NCBI RefSeq assembly: GCF_051020765.1
Contig: NW_027469112.1
Location: 62,001 to 126,000 of the forward strand
From: Lasioglossum baleicum
Taxonomy: Eukaryota > Arthropoda > Insecta > Hymenoptera > Halictidae
Length of the DNA stretch: 64,000 nt
Direction: 5' to 3'
In this document: piece by piece, positions 26,350 through 37,984 of the stretch
How positions within the stretch are numbered: position 1 is the first letter of the stretch
Layout: each line of letters opens with the position of its first letter
The notes under the pieces: model-generated
Told to the model about the DNA's origin: nothing
What the model saw: the letters and a program-made list of their open reading frames with translations, nothing else
Database searches by the model: none
Program-made: the position numbers and the translations under genes

Positions 26350-28316
26350 TGTTACGTCGTCCGATGTACGACGTTGGCCTTGTACATACATTATGTATAC
26401 AAGGTCCGATCTGCATAAGATCCATACACCGTCCCCTAGACATAAGAACATAATATTAAGATCTCATATATTCTATTGTTCTAATCCTTATCTCCGTCTC
26501 TATCCATCACCATAACTTCACCTTGATCAACACCTTACCTCAGTTTCAACCCATCACCACGACACATAATGCAATAAAGTATTGCATCACTCTGGAAGCA
26601 TCTAGAAGCTTCTAGAAACGTCGAGAAGTCCAAAGACTGCTGCATCAGCAGTCCCACGCTCGTAGAGGGCAATAGGACAGCCACGAGACTGCAGCGTCAG
26701 CAGAAATGCACGTGCAGTCCCCGGGAGCGAAGACGCTGCTGCGTCAGCGGTTCTCCCACTCCGACGACTGAAGAACAAAGAGACTGCAGCGTCAGCTATC
26801 CCCACTCCGAACGAAGGAGGCAAGGCAGAGCAGGCGCTTGCATCAGTCCGCCTCCAGACAGCGACTCGAACGGTCCGCTCCAAGCGAGCGACTCGCACGG
26901 ACGTGCCAGTCCGGCTTCTTCCGACTTCAAGAGCAGACGTGTTCAGTCTAGCTCCGCGAAAGTGAAGTGTGTCGATCCTTCACTCCTAATTCCAATTCCA
27001 ATTCCAACTCTAACTCAACTCAACTCAAGTCCTAATTCTCATACGTTATTCCTATAACATATTACAATATCCATTATTCATTAATCCAATTACTACTCCT
27101 ATTATAATATTACTTACATATTGTATACCAGTGTACTTACCAGTTCTTACTCAATATATCATTATTATACCAGTGCTTCGATCTTGTTATTCTTGTGTTA
27201 GTTCAACACCATCTTCCAATTCAGTTCTTGCATCGAATATATTAAACTCGTGACATATCCGGACTTGGTCTAAAGTGCGCAGTGGAAACGCTGAGCCGCC
27301 AATAAGGAATTTGAAGCGAGTCATAGAGAAGTTCTCGTGCCACGTCTAGAATTGGTCTAAAGTGCGCAGTGGAAACGCTGAGCCGCCACTATAGACGTGA
27401 AGCGAGTTAACTACCAAAAAGGTTAATAACAAGTGGAAGTTCATTTTCATTATATTATTAATATTCCATCATTACTATTCCTTACCCATGCGACGCCCAC
27501 GTCGAGCGGGACGCAAGTATCAACTTGCTAAATTGAGACGCGCGTTGAGAAATAAAGCGGTGCTCGATCAAATCATTGCCACTACCGAGTGGACAGAACT
27601 TCTGGGAACCACCGAGCACATTCCGTGTGACGCGTCCGATTACGTTTCTGTATACGGTTGCCCTTGCAACCCTCCTAAAGAGGTCAACCACGCGGACCTC
27701 TCGCGAGCTCCGACGCCAGTTCTACATCCGGTCGATTGTCCAGAGGTGATCGACATAGCCGACGACGACGACAGCCGAGACACGATCATCGTTCCCAGGG
27801 TCCGTTGCCGAATCATCCGTGACGTTCCTCTGCCAGCTCATCAACGTGTCGTCTTGCGGCCAGCATCCAAGGCCACTAACGTCGTCCCGAACCGAGCAGC
27901 AGCAACTCTGCCAGATCTTCCCCACCTCGAGGACATCTGTATAGAGGATCCGATGTACGACACCTACTGTCAGTACCGCCAGTTCCTGCTGCAACAATAT
28001 TATTAGGCGTTAATACAACATTGCGGTGAGTCGTATAATATCTTGTATAATTGTTGAATCCTGTAAACTCACCGTTCTCGTTGCATCCTCTCGCGCGCGA
28101 TTCTTGTCGGGACACTCCTTGTAACCGCGTCGGACGTTCTTTTCTTGACTGCATCCATAGCAATATCGGTTGTCCTAGTGCATATGACAGCCCGCGGCTG
28201 TCTCGGCACGAAAGACCACTCCTCATTTTAATCATAATATCTCAACCGTCCGTCTGTCACTGTTCTCTTTTCTCTCTCCTGGTACCTGTAACAAAAACAC
28301 AGTGACGGACGTGACA
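26350..28316 (+). repeat. 3' LTR of element 3
   Basis: 1967 bp. Its first ~170 bp (GTACATACATTATG, AGGTCCGATC, TCATATATTC) match the 3' LTR of element 7 rather than its own partner. Confidence 0.88.
27488..28006 (+). CDS. LTR-encoded ORF, 172 aa (3' LTR of element 3)
   Basis: Identical to the 21721-22239 protein. Confidence 0.5.
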   Translation: MRRPRRAGRKYQLAKLRRALRNKAVLDQIIATTEWTELLGTTEHIPCDASDYVSVYGCPCNPPKEVNHADLSRAPTPVLHPVDCPEVIDIADDDDSRDTIIVPRVRCRIIRDVPLPAHQRVVLRPASKATNVVPNRAAATLPDLPHLEDICIEDPMYDTYCQYRQFLLQQYY

Positions 28317-28320
28317 TGAG

Positions 28321-28791
28321 AATGGAGTGAGCGCAGACCGACACGTCCGCTCACTTCGCTGGCTAGCACCAGACTGATGCAAGAGGCAGCTCTGCGTAGC
28401 CTCCTTCGCTCGGAGTGGGGGTTGCTGACGCTGCAGTCCCTTTGTCCTCGCTCGTCGGAGTGGTGACGGGTGCAAGACTGCTGACGTTGCAGTCTCTTTG
28501 TCCTCGCTCTCGACAGAGTGGTGACGCGTGCAAGACTGCTGACGTTGCGATCTCTTTGTTCTCGAGGTGGCGTTTACTCGAGCGGAGTTGAGGATTTGAA
28601 CAAGTTGTAAGTGTAGATGAGGGTTTGAACAAGTGTTAAGTGTAGATGAGGGTTTAAGATGTATTAGAATTAGAACAAGAGTTTGATAGCGATGGGTTTA
28701 AGAGGTTGTTATGTACTTAGTATTTAGTCTTAACCTAGAATCGAGGTACGGTCCTCGATTCGACCAACGTCGGAGGTCGTCCGACGTAACA
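28321..28791 (-). mobile_element. Family-C LTR fragment 3, U3 end (minus)
   Basis: Ends in CGTCCGACGTAACA, the reverse of a TGTTACGTCGG terminus, so 28791 is the outer U3 end. It contains three GCTGACG(C/T)TGC repeats (28424, 28480, 28538) equivalent to the family-A U3 array, and a short repeat GATGAGGGTTT near 28616-28656. It abuts family-A ORF2 sequence at GATC (28792), which would be its target duplication; the partner GATC was not found, so the left side is rearranged. Confidence 0.6.
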
Positions 28792-29748
28792 GATCATACG
28801 AACACTATAGAAGTCCAAGGAATAACCGAGGGATCCATTCCAACTCTCGGTCAAATTAAAATACACTTACAGGGTCAAAACCCTATTGAATTTCATGTCT
28901 TGGAAGAAAACTTCCCAATTAACATCGACGGAATCCTCGGTTCTCCCTTCTTCAGAACAGGAGCCGAGATCTCCTTTGCGAATGAATACATTACGATAGG
29001 AAACATTCGGGTTCCCTTCTCGAACCCTTGCGCGCCCACGGCTGAGCCTCGCGATAAATTGGCAGCAGAGGTTATTTCAATGCCTTCGTCTATGACCAAC
29101 GATCTCGTTAAAACTCCAGCCGCCGAGCGTGAGGAACATTCGGCAAGGAACGTTCGAGTGTCTTCCTCAAATCCTCGTGCACCCGCGGTCAGACCTTGCA
29201 GAGCTCCGGTGACGGAGGTTATTTCAATGCCTCCTCGGGATTCGATCGAGTGCTCCCTAGAGAAAAACGCCGTGAAAAGCCGGCCGGAATCGAAGGAGAC
29301 TCGAGAGATATCGGAGTACACTGCGAGAAGTCAGATCGTGGAGCGTGAGGATCGAGTCCGAACAAAGACTCCTCTGAAATCCGAAGAATTCGTCCTCGAA
29401 CCTCGTACCGTTGCGTGCATAGCGGTCGACGTCGAAGGACCTAAACAGGGATATATCCGCCGTGTTAACGTAGCGCCGGATGTATTCCTGGGTGACTGCG
29501 TTGTCACCAATCGTAAAGGCAAAGCGAGCCTCCGGTGTTTTAACACCTCGTCGGAAAGAGTTTCATTTCGATTGCCCCCATTGGAGATGGAAGAAATCGA
29601 GTCGTACTCTTCCGACCTTTCCAATTCCGGGTATCATCCCGACGCATTCGGTAACCATCCCGACCTTTCTAATTCCGGGTATCATCCCGACGCATTCGGT
29701 AACCATCCCGACCTTTCTAATTCCGGGTATCATCCCGACGTATTCGGT
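28792..29748 (+). pseudogene. Element 8 ORF2 fragment 1 (protease to minisatellite)
   Basis: Begins inside the protease gene, after the catalytic DTG has been cut off by family C. It continues through the ILG motif, linker and first minisatellite units (two full 16-residue units and part of a third). It is interrupted at CGGT (29745-29748) by element 4. The upstream gag and 5' LTR are not in the window. Confidence 0.75.
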
Positions 29749-31703
29749 TGTTACGTCGTCCGATGTACGACGTTGGCCTTGTACACACACTATGTATACA
29801 AGGTCTGATCTGCATAAGATCCATACACCGTCCCCTAGACATAAGAGCATAGTATTAAGATCTCATTATTCTATTGTTCTAATCCTTATCTCCGTCTCTA
29901 CCCATCACCATAACTTCTCCTTGATCAACACCTTACCTCAGTTTCAACCCATCACCACGACACATAATGCAATAAAGTATTGCATCACTCTGGAAGCATC
30001 TAGAAGCTTCTAGAAACGTCGAGAAGTCCAAAGACTGCTGCATCAGCAGTCCCACGCTCGTAGAGGGCAATAGGACAGCCACGAGACTGCAGCGTCAGCA
30101 GAAATGCACGTGCAGTCCCCGGGAGCAAAGACGCTGCTGCGTCAGCGGTTCTCCCACTCCGACGACTGAAGAACAAAGAGACTGCAGCGTCAGCTATCCC
30201 CACTCCGAACGAAGGAGGCAAGGCAGAGCAGGCGCTTGCATCAGTCCGCCTTCAGCCAGCGACTCGCACAGACGTGCCTACCTGGCCTCAGAGTCAGTCC
30301 GGCTTCTTCCGACTTCAAGAGCAGACGTGTTCAGTCTAGCTCCGCGATAGTGAAGTGTGTCGATCCTTCACTCCTAATTCCAATTCCAATTCCAACTCTA
30401 ACTCAACTCAACTCAAGTCCTAATTCTCATACATTATTCCTATAACATATTACAATATCCATTATTCATTAATCCAATTACTACTCCTATTATAATATTA
30501 CTTACATATTGTATACCAGTGTACTTACCAGTTCTTATTTAATATATCGTTGTTATACCAGTGCTTCGATCTTGTTATTCTTGTGTTAGTTCAACACCAT
30601 CTTCCAATTCAGTTCTTGCATCGAATATATTAAACTCGTGACATATCCGGACTTGGTCTAAAGTGCGCAGTGGAAACGCTGAGCCGCCAATAAGGAATTT
30701 GAAGCGAGTCATAGAGAAGTTCTCGTGCCACGTCTAGAATTGGTCTAAAGAGCGCAGTGGAAACGCTGAGCCGCCACTATAGACGTGAAGCGAGTTAACT
30801 ACCTAAAAGGTTAACAACAAATGGAAGTTCATTTTCATTATATTATTAATATTCCATCATTACTATTCCTTACCTATGCGACGCCCACGTCGAGCGGGAC
30901 GCAAGTATCAACTTGCTAAATTGAGACGCGCGTTGAGAAATAAAGCGGTGCTCGATCAAATCATTGCCACTACCGAGTGGACAGAACTTCTGGGAACCAC
31001 CGAGCACATTCCGTGTGACGCGTCCGATTACGTTTCTGTATACGGTTGCCCTTGCAACCCTCCTAAAGAGGTCAACCACGCGGACCTCTCGCGAGCTCCG
31101 ACGCCAGTTCTACATCCGGTCGATTGTCCAGAGGTGATCGACATAGCCGACGACGACGACAGCCGAGACACGATCATCGTTCCCAGGGTCCGTTGCCGAA
31201 TCATCCGTGACGTTCCTCTGCCAGCTCATCAACGTGTCGTCTTGCGGCCAGCATCCAAGGCCACTAACGTCGTCCCGAACCGAGCAGCAGCAACTCTGCC
31301 AGATCTTCCCCACCTCGAGGACATCTGTATAGAAGATCCGATGTACGACACCTACTGTCAGTACCGCCAGTTCCTGCTGCAACAATATTATTAGGCGTTA
31401 ATACAACATTGCGGTGAGTCGTATAATATCTTGTATAATTGTTGAATCCTGTAAACTCACCGTTCTCGTTGCATCCTCTCGCGCGCGATTCTTGTCGGGA
31501 CACTCCTTGTAACCGCGTCGGACGTTCTTTTCTTGACTGCATCCATAGCAATATCGGTTGTCCTAGTGCATATGACAGCCCGCGGCTGTCTCGGCACGAA
31601 AGACCACTCCACAATTAATCTTCATATCTCCACCGTCCGTCTGTCACTGTTCTCTTTTCTCTCTCCTGGTACCTGTAACAAAAACACAGTGACGGACGTG
31701 ACA
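29749..31703 (+). repeat. 5' LTR of element 4
   Basis: 1955 bp. Carries ACTTCTCC for ACTTCACC in early U3 and AGAGCGCAGTGG in the second structured repeat. Confidence 0.88.
30876..31394 (+). CDS. LTR-encoded ORF, 172 aa (5' LTR of element 4)
   Basis: Protein like the element 3 variant (DDDDSRD). The start context is CTTACCTATGCG rather than CTTACCCATGCG; the ATG is kept. Confidence 0.52.
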   Translation: MRRPRRAGRKYQLAKLRRALRNKAVLDQIIATTEWTELLGTTEHIPCDASDYVSVYGCPCNPPKEVNHADLSRAPTPVLHPVDCPEVIDIADDDDSRDTIIVPRVRCRIIRDVPLPAHQRVVLRPASKATNVVPNRAAATLPDLPHLEDICIEDPMYDTYCQYRQFLLQQYY

Positions 31704-31816
31704 AATTTGGCGCAGTCGGTAGGACGTCGAAGTGGTCGCCGATATTTGCATTAATAAGCCCCGACGCGTGTCAGTACGAAGTTCACATTTCTTAAATCCC
31801 ATTTATATCTTTCAAA

Positions 31817-33175
31817 ATGTCTCGCCCAATCACGCGATCTCAAAAGGATCTCCGAGCAGATCCTAACGCAGACCTTCCTCCAATGACCGAGGAAGAGCTA
31901 CTCCTATACGCACAAGACCTCGCCCGTAGAGAGCAATATCTCAAAGAGGAAACAGATTTCATTGCCAAATTGCGTCTCAAATATGAAGAAGACGCACAAA
32001 ACCAAAAGAATATGCTCGACGAAATACGAAAAGAGCTCCATAACATCCAAATCACGAGTCAAAGCCTACGTCAACAGACGCCTACACCAGGCCCTAGTAA
32101 CGTCTCTAATATGCGGGAACCTTCACCGCCAGAGCCACGCGAAATCCCACAGTATGAACCTACTGGTAATTTCGCTCTAAAACAAGCTGCCGAGCTTGTC
32201 CCTAGATTCGACGGAACTTCGTCTTCCGTCCTACAATTCATACGTGCATGCAAACGCGCGCGTGACACCGTACCGGCCACTGCAGAGCGTGCCCTCACAA
32301 AATTGCTCTGCAATAAACTCCACGATCGTGCTTATGCCGCTATAGAAGGCCAGCACATATTCACAATTTCTGCACTATGCGAGAAATTACGAACAGTACT
32401 GGGCCCATACAAATTCGTTGACCAGTACCGTGGCGATCTCGCGAGTGTACTCCAAGCTCCAAACGAGCACATCTTAGACTTCATCAATCGCGTTAAAGAC
32501 CTTCGAACCGCGATTCAAGATGCCACAGATATTGGCCTTGATTACGAAGAACTAGATCGCTTCGTAGTAGATTGTTTTCTACGAGGTCTCCTTCCCCAGC
32601 TGCGTGCCGAAGTGCTTCATTGCCCTTCGCGAAATCCTGCCACTGTTTTCGAAGCAGCCATCTCTGCTTACAGGCAGTATGAGTCAGACCAGACTCGTCG
32701 ACGAGAACTGATCCGCGAAGAAAAACGAGTCAGCTTCTCTGATAACCGGCCGTATCGCCAGCGTTCCACGTACGAGTCCGCTCGTGACATTCCAGAGCGA
32801 ACTCAAGAACGCCGCGATAACAGACCGGACTCGTCTCAGCAGTCCTCGAGAAACTTAAACCGGGACTCTTATCGCTCCCCGACGCCGCAACGGCGATGGG
32901 AAAATAATCCTCGCGACCAAAACACGTACCGCGATGGTCGCACAGATCGCCCCTCAAGCCCTAACAAGTTTTGCAACTACTGCAAAGTCCCCGGGCACGA
33001 TATTCACGAGTGCCGTAAGCGCGCTTTTAATAATAATAGGAGGTCGGGAAACGAGTCCGGCCTCCCGACCGAAGCCAACCCCAGGCGGGAGGCCGCATCT
33101 TCAACCCAAACTACAGCCCGCACCCAAACAGCTATCCGGACGAACGACCAGTCCGACGATTCGTCTCAGCAGTAA
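31817..33175 (+). CDS. gag: Gag polyprotein of element 4
   Basis: 452 residues, intact, with QQTPTPGPS in the linker and RNLNRD in the basic region. CCHC knuckle as in element 1. Frameshift heptamer at 33046-33052. Confidence 0.87.
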   Translation: MSRPITRSQKDLRADPNADLPPMTEEELLLYAQDLARREQYLKEETDFIAKLRLKYEEDAQNQKNMLDEIRKELHNIQITSQSLRQQTPTPGPSNVSNMREPSPPEPREIPQYEPTGNFALKQAAELVPRFDGTSSSVLQFIRACKRARDTVPATAERALTKLLCNKLHDRAYAAIEGQHIFTISALCEKLRTVLGPYKFVDQYRGDLASVLQAPNEHILDFINRVKDLRTAIQDATDIGLDYEELDRFVVDCFLRGLLPQLRAEVLHCPSRNPATVFEAAISAYRQYESDQTRRRELIREEKRVSFSDNRPYRQRSTYESARDIPERTQERRDNRPDSSQQSSRNLNRDSYRSPTPQRRWENNPRDQNTYRDGRTDRPSSPNKFCNYCKVPGHDIHECRKRAFNNNRRSGNESGLPTEANPRREAASSTQTTARTQTAIRTNDQSDDSSQQ

Positions 33176-35331
33176 ATCTTGCTGCAGACTCACCAATTCC
33201 GCGCGTAAAAATCTCCGCCCCTCAATTACAAAAGAAGTGTGAATTTTTGTTGGACACGGGTTCGGAGATCAATTTAATTCGTGCGTCAAGTCTAGAACCA
33301 AATCTACCTATAGATCATACGAACACTATAGAAGTCCAAGGAATAACCGAGGGATCCATTCCAACTCTCGGTCAAATTAAAATACACTTACAGGGTCAAA
33401 ACCCTATTGAATTTCATGTCTTGGAAGAAAACTTCCCAATTAACATCGACGGAATCCTCGGTTCTCCCTTCTTCAGAACAGGAGCCGAGATCTCATTTGC
33501 GAATGAATACATTACGATAGGAAACATTCGGGTTCCCTTCTCGAACCCTTGCGCGCCCACGGCTGAGCCTCGCGATAAATTGGCAGCAGAGGTTATTTCA
33601 ATGCCTTCGTCTATGACCAACGATCTCGTTAAAACTCCAGCCGCCAAGCGTGAGGAACATTCGGCAAGGAACGTTCGAGTGTCTTCCTCAAATCCTCGTG
33701 CACCCGCGGTCAGACCTTGCAGAGCTCCGGTGACGGAGGTTATTTCAATGCCTCCTCGGGATTCGATCGAGTGCTCCCTAGAGAAAAACGCCGTGAAAAG
33801 CCGGCCGGAATCGAAGGAGACTCGAGAGATATCGGAGTACACTGCGAGAAGTCGGATCGTGGAGCGTGAGGATCGAGTCCGAACAAAGACTCCTCCGAAA
33901 TCCGAAGAATTCGTCCTCGAACCTCGTACCGTTGCGTGCATAGCGGTCGACGTCGAAGGACCTAAACAGGGATATATCCGCCGTGTTAATGTAGCGCCGG
34001 ATGTATTCCTGGGTGACTGCGTCGTCACCAATCGTAAAGGCAAAGCGAGCCTCCGGTGTTTTAACACCTCGTCGGAAAGAGTTTCATTTCAATTGCCCCC
34101 ATTGGAGATGGAAGAAATCGAGTCGTACTCTTCCGACCTTTCTAATTCCGGGTATCATCCCGACGTATTCGGTAACCATCCCGACCTTTCTAACTCCGGG
34201 TATCATCCCGACGCATTCGGTAACCATCCCGACAATACTAACTCCGGTAACCAGCCCGATTATTATACTAACTCCGGTAACCAGCCCGATTCTTATACTA
34301 ACTCCGGTAACCAGCCCGATCATTATACTAACTCCGGTAACCAGCCCGATTCTTATACTAACTCCGGTAACCAGCCCGATCCTTATACTAACTCCGGTAA
34401 CCAGCCCGATTCTCATACTAACTCCGGTAACCAGCCCGATCCTTATTCTAACTCCGGTAACCAGCCCGATCAATTCCAAGACCAACTCCATTCCTACGAC
34501 AATCAAAGATCTTCAAGACCCATATGTAAGCAGGTCTGTTCCATATTGCACAATAAATCGAGCGACAGTTCTAAACCAGAGAAGGATATCAAAGCCTCCA
34601 GAGTAAAAGAACTTCATAACTTACTTCAAAATCATATCTTTGATGATCCACAGAAACTCGATTCCTTTCAACTTCCATCTGCACGTTGCCATGCGAAGCG
34701 AAACGAATACGATAAAATTAATCTCTGCGCTACAGCGAAATACGCGTCAGCAAGAAAGCAATATAAATCCGAGTACCCTCGCGATAACGGATATTCCTAT
34801 GAGAATAAGCGAGCGAAATTCGAAGCCCAGCATCGGCAAAATCTCCTTCGACCACCGGAAGATATAGAACAGGTATTCCTACTCAAAGAACCCTGCAAGG
34901 GCAAATTCGATGCGCAATATACGGGTCCTCACGAAATTTGCGACATCTTAGACTCAAACAATGTGAAAATTAAAGTAGGGAACCATTTTAAGATTGTACA
35001 TGCAAACAAACTCAAGCGTGCGCCGAATAATCCAACGCAAACCCCGCGTCAGCGAAACGTGACACTCATCTGGACGCAGATAAGAAAAGACAAAAGTGAA
35101 AGTGTTAGTGAACAAAGTGATTCCCCACCCACCCTAAACCCCGAGAAAAGACAGTCGAAAAATGAACATTGCGAATACGACTTGTCGGACATTACAAAAC
35201 CAGCCCCAACCCCACGTGCCGACACCGACAACATTTCAGTGCGACCAGTGTTTCGTACAAATATAGGAAATACTCGCCGAGAACTGTGCTCCCTGCGCGG
35301 AGTACCTCCGGACGATGCGTCGCATGAATGA
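33052..35331 (+). CDS. Protease-minisatellite-integrase-tail remnant of element 4
   Basis: About 759 residues. Retropepsin intact. The minisatellite has two 16-residue and eight 10-residue units (about 34141-34470). The integrase GPY/F-like end is at about 34910-35020. Six extra bases (GAAAGT) at the junction with the shared tail (about 35096) distinguish it from element 3. No polymerase, integrase core or envelope. Confidence 0.75.
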   Translation, partial: RVRPPDRSQPQAGGRIFNPNYSPHPNSYPDERPVRRFVSAVNLAADSPIPRVKISAPQLQKKCEFLLDTGSEINLIRASSLEPNLPIDHTNTIEVQGITEGSIPTLGQIKIHLQGQNPIEFHVLEENFPINIDGILGSPFFRTGAEISFANEYITIGNIRVPFSNPCAPTAEPRDKLAAEVISMPSSMTNDLVKTPAAKREEHSARNVRVSSSNPRAPAVRPCRAPVTEVISMPPRDSIECSLEKNAVKSRPESKETREISEYTARSRIVEREDRVRTKTPPKSEEFVLEPRTVACIAVDVEGPKQGYIRRVNVAPDVFLGDCVVTNRKGKASLRCFNTSSERVSFQLPPLEMEEIESYSSDLSNSGYHPDVFGNHPDLSNSGYHPDAFGNHPDNTNSGNQPDYYTNSGNQPDSYTNSGNQPDHYTNSGNQPDSYTNSGNQPDPYTNSGNQPDSHTNSGNQPDPYSNSGNQPDQFQDQLHSYDNQRSSRPICKQVCSILHNKSSDSSKPEKDIKASRVKELHNLLQNHIFDDPQKLDSFQLPSARCHAKRNEYDKINLCATAKYASARKQYKSEYPRDNGYSYENKRAKFEAQHRQNLLRPPEDIEQVFLLKEPCKGKFDAQYTGPHEICDILDSNNVKIKVGNHFKIVHANKLKRAPNNPTQTPRQRNVTLIWTQIRKDKSESVSEQSDSPPTLNPEKRQSKNEHCEYDLSDITKPAPTPRADTDNISVRPVFRTNIGNTRRELCSLRGVPPDDASHE

Positions 35332-35399
35332 GTGTGTGAAAGCGAGTGTTGAGCGAGAAATTTCTCCCATGTAAGAAATTTCTTTTCCGCGTTGGGAGG

Positions 35400-37354
35400 T
35401 GTTACGTCGTCCGATGTACAACGTTGGCCTTGTACACACACTATGTATACAAGGTCTGATCTGCATAAGATCCATACACCGTCCCCTAGACATAAGAGCA
35501 TAGTATTAAGATCTCATTATTCTATTGTTCTAATCCTTATCTCCGTCTCTACCCATCACCATAACTTCTCCTTGATCAACACCTTACCTCAGTTTCAACC
35601 CATCACCACGACACATAATGCAATAAAGTATTGCATCACTCTGGAAGCATCTAGAAGCTTCTAGAAACGTCGAGAAGTCCAAAGACTGCTGCATCAGCAG
35701 TCCCACGCTCGTAGAGGGCAATAGGACAGCCACGAGACTGCAGCGTCAGCAGAAATGCACGTGCAGTCCCCGGGAGCAAAGACGCTGCTGCGTCAGCGGT
35801 TCTCCCACTCCGACGACTGAAGAACAAAGAGACTGCAGCGTCAGCTATCCCCACTCCGAACGAAGGAGGCAAGGCAGAGCAGGCGCTTGCATCAGTCCGC
35901 CTTCAGCCAGCGACTCGCACAGACGTGCCTACCTGGCCTCAGAGTCAGTCCGGCTTCTTCCGACTTCAAGAGCAGACGTGTTCAGTCTAGCTCCGCGATA
36001 GTGAAGTGTGTCGATCCTTCACTCCTAATTCCAATTCCAATTCCAACTCTAACTCAACTCAACTCAAGTCCTAATTCTCATACATTATTCCTATAACATA
36101 TTACAATATCCATTATTCATTAATCCAATTACTACTCCTATTATAATATTACTTACATATTGTATACCAGTGTACTTACCAGTTCTTATTTAATATATCG
36201 TTGTTATACCAGTGCTTCGATCTTGTTATTCTTGTGTTAGTTCAACACCATCTTCCAATTCAGTTCTTGCATCGAATATATTAAACTCGTGACATATCCG
36301 GACTTGGTCTAAAGTGCGCAGTGGAAACGCTGAGCCGCCAATAAGGAATTTGAAGCGAGTCATAGAGAAGTTCTCGTGCCACGTCTAGAATTGGTCTGAA
36401 GAGCGCAGTGGAAACGCTGAGCCGCCACTATAGACGTGAAGCGAGTTAACTACCTAAAAGGTTAACAACAAATGGAAGTTCATTTTCATTATATTATTAA
36501 TATTCCATCATTACTATTCCTTACCTATGCGACGCCCACGTCGAGCGGGACGCAAGTATCAACTTGCTAAATTGAGACGCGCGTTGAGAAATAAAGCGGT
36601 GCTCGATCAAATCATTGCCACTACCGAGTGGACAGAACTTCTGGGAACCACCGAGCACATTCCGTGTGACGCGTCCGATTACGTTTCTGTATACGGTTGC
36701 CCTTGCAACCCTCCTAAAGAGGTCAACCACGCGGACCTCTCGCGAGCTCCGACGCCAGTTCTACATCCGGTCGATTGTCCAGAGGTGATCGACATAGCCG
36801 ACGACGACGACAGCCGAGACACGATCATCGTTCCCAGGGTCCGTTGCCGAATCATCCGTGACGTTCCTCTGCCAGCTCATCAACGTGTCGTCTTGCGGCC
36901 AGCATCCAAGGCCACTAACGTCGTCCCGAACCGAGCAGCAGCAACTCTGCCAGATCTTCCCCACCTCGAGGACATCTGTATAGAAGATCCGATGTACGAC
37001 ACCTACTGTCAGTACCGCCAGTTCCTGCTGCAACAATATTATTAGGCGTTAATACAACATTGCGGTGAGTCGTATAATATCTTGTATAATTGTTGAATCC
37101 TGTAAACTCACCGTTCTCGTTGCATCCTCTCGCGCGCGATTCTTGTCGGGACACTCCTTGTAACCGCGTCGGACGTTCTTTTCTTGACTGCATCCATAGC
37201 AATATCGGTTGTCCTAGTGCATATGACAGCCCGCGGCTGTCTCGGCACGAAAGACCACTCCACAATTAATCTTCATATCTCCACCGTCCGTCTGTCACTG
37301 TTCTCTTTTCTCTCTCCTGGTACCTGTAACAAAAACACAGTGACGGACGTGACA
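35400..37354 (+). repeat. 3' LTR of element 4
   Basis: 1955 bp, preceded by TTGGGAGG; nearly identical to the 5' LTR. Confidence 0.88.
36527..37045 (+). CDS. LTR-encoded ORF, 172 aa (3' LTR of element 4)
   Basis: Identical to the 30876-31394 protein. Confidence 0.5.
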   Translation: MRRPRRAGRKYQLAKLRRALRNKAVLDQIIATTEWTELLGTTEHIPCDASDYVSVYGCPCNPPKEVNHADLSRAPTPVLHPVDCPEVIDIADDDDSRDTIIVPRVRCRIIRDVPLPAHQRVVLRPASKATNVVPNRAAATLPDLPHLEDICIEDPMYDTYCQYRQFLLQQYY

Positions 37355-37396
37355 CGGTAACCATCCCGACCATTCTAATTCCGGGAACTATCCCGA
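37355..37396 (+). pseudogene. Element 8 ORF2 fragment 2 (minisatellite)
   Basis: A 42-bp sliver of the 16-residue repeat between the right duplication of element 4 (CGGT) and the left duplication of element 7 (CCGA, 37393-37396). Two independent insertions landed about 40 bp apart in one repeat array. Confidence 0.75.
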
Positions 37397-37984
37397 TGTT
37401 ACGTCGTCCGATGTACGACGTTGGCCTTGTACACACACTATGTATACAAGGTCTGATCTGCATAAGATCCATACACCGTCCCCTAGACATAAGAGCATAG
37501 TATTAAGATCTCATTATTCTATTGTTCTAATCCTTATCTCCGTCTCTACCCATCACCATAACTTCTCCTTGATCAACACCTTACCTCAGTTTCAACCCAT
37601 CACCACGACACATAATGCAATAAAGTATTGCATCACTCTGGAAGCATCTAGAAGCTTCTAGAAACGTCGAGAAGTCCAAAGACTGCTGCATCAGCAGTCC
37701 CACGCTCGTAGAGGGCAATAGGACAGCCACGAGACTGCAGCGTCAGCAGAAATGCACGTGCAGTCCCCGGGAGCGAAGACGCTGCTGCGTCAGCGGTTCT
37801 CCCACTCCGACGACTGAAGAACAAAGAGACTGCAGCGTCAGCTATCCCCACTCCGAACGAAGGAGGCAAGGCAGAGCGGACGCTTGCATCAGTCCGCCTT
37901 CAGCCAGCGACTCGCACAGACGTGCCTACCTGGCCTCAGCCGCCAGTCCGGCTTCTTCCGACTTCAAGAGCAGACGTGTTCAGT
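37397..37984 (+). repeat. 5' LTR of element 7, part 1
   Basis: First 588 bp of the LTR, resembling element 4 (ACTTCTCC). Ends in CAGT, the target of element 5. Confidence 0.85.

Larger units (their letters stand above)
20584..28316 (+). mobile_element. Element 3, family-A LTR retroelement, env-less type
   Basis: LTRs at 20584-22549 (1966 bp) and 26350-28316 (1967 bp), duplication TGAG (20580-20583 and 28317-28320). The envelope is missing; the frame after the minisatellite instead keeps the C-terminal end of an integrase and then the shared tail. The two LTRs differ at about ten positions within their first ~170 bp, yet appear identical afterwards. U3 has a variant block (CCTCCAGACAGCGACTCGAACGG) not seen in the other elements. 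Confidence 0.9.
29749..37354 (+). mobile_element. Element 4, family-A LTR retroelement, env-less type
   Basis: LTRs of 1955 bp at 29749-31703 and 35400-37354, flanked by CGGT (29745-29748 and 37355-37358). Inserted in the minisatellite of element 8. LTR differences noticed: GTACGACG/GTACAACG at about 29768/35419 and GGTCTAAAG/GGTCTGAAG at about 30755/36396. Organisation matches element 3. Confidence 0.9.
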
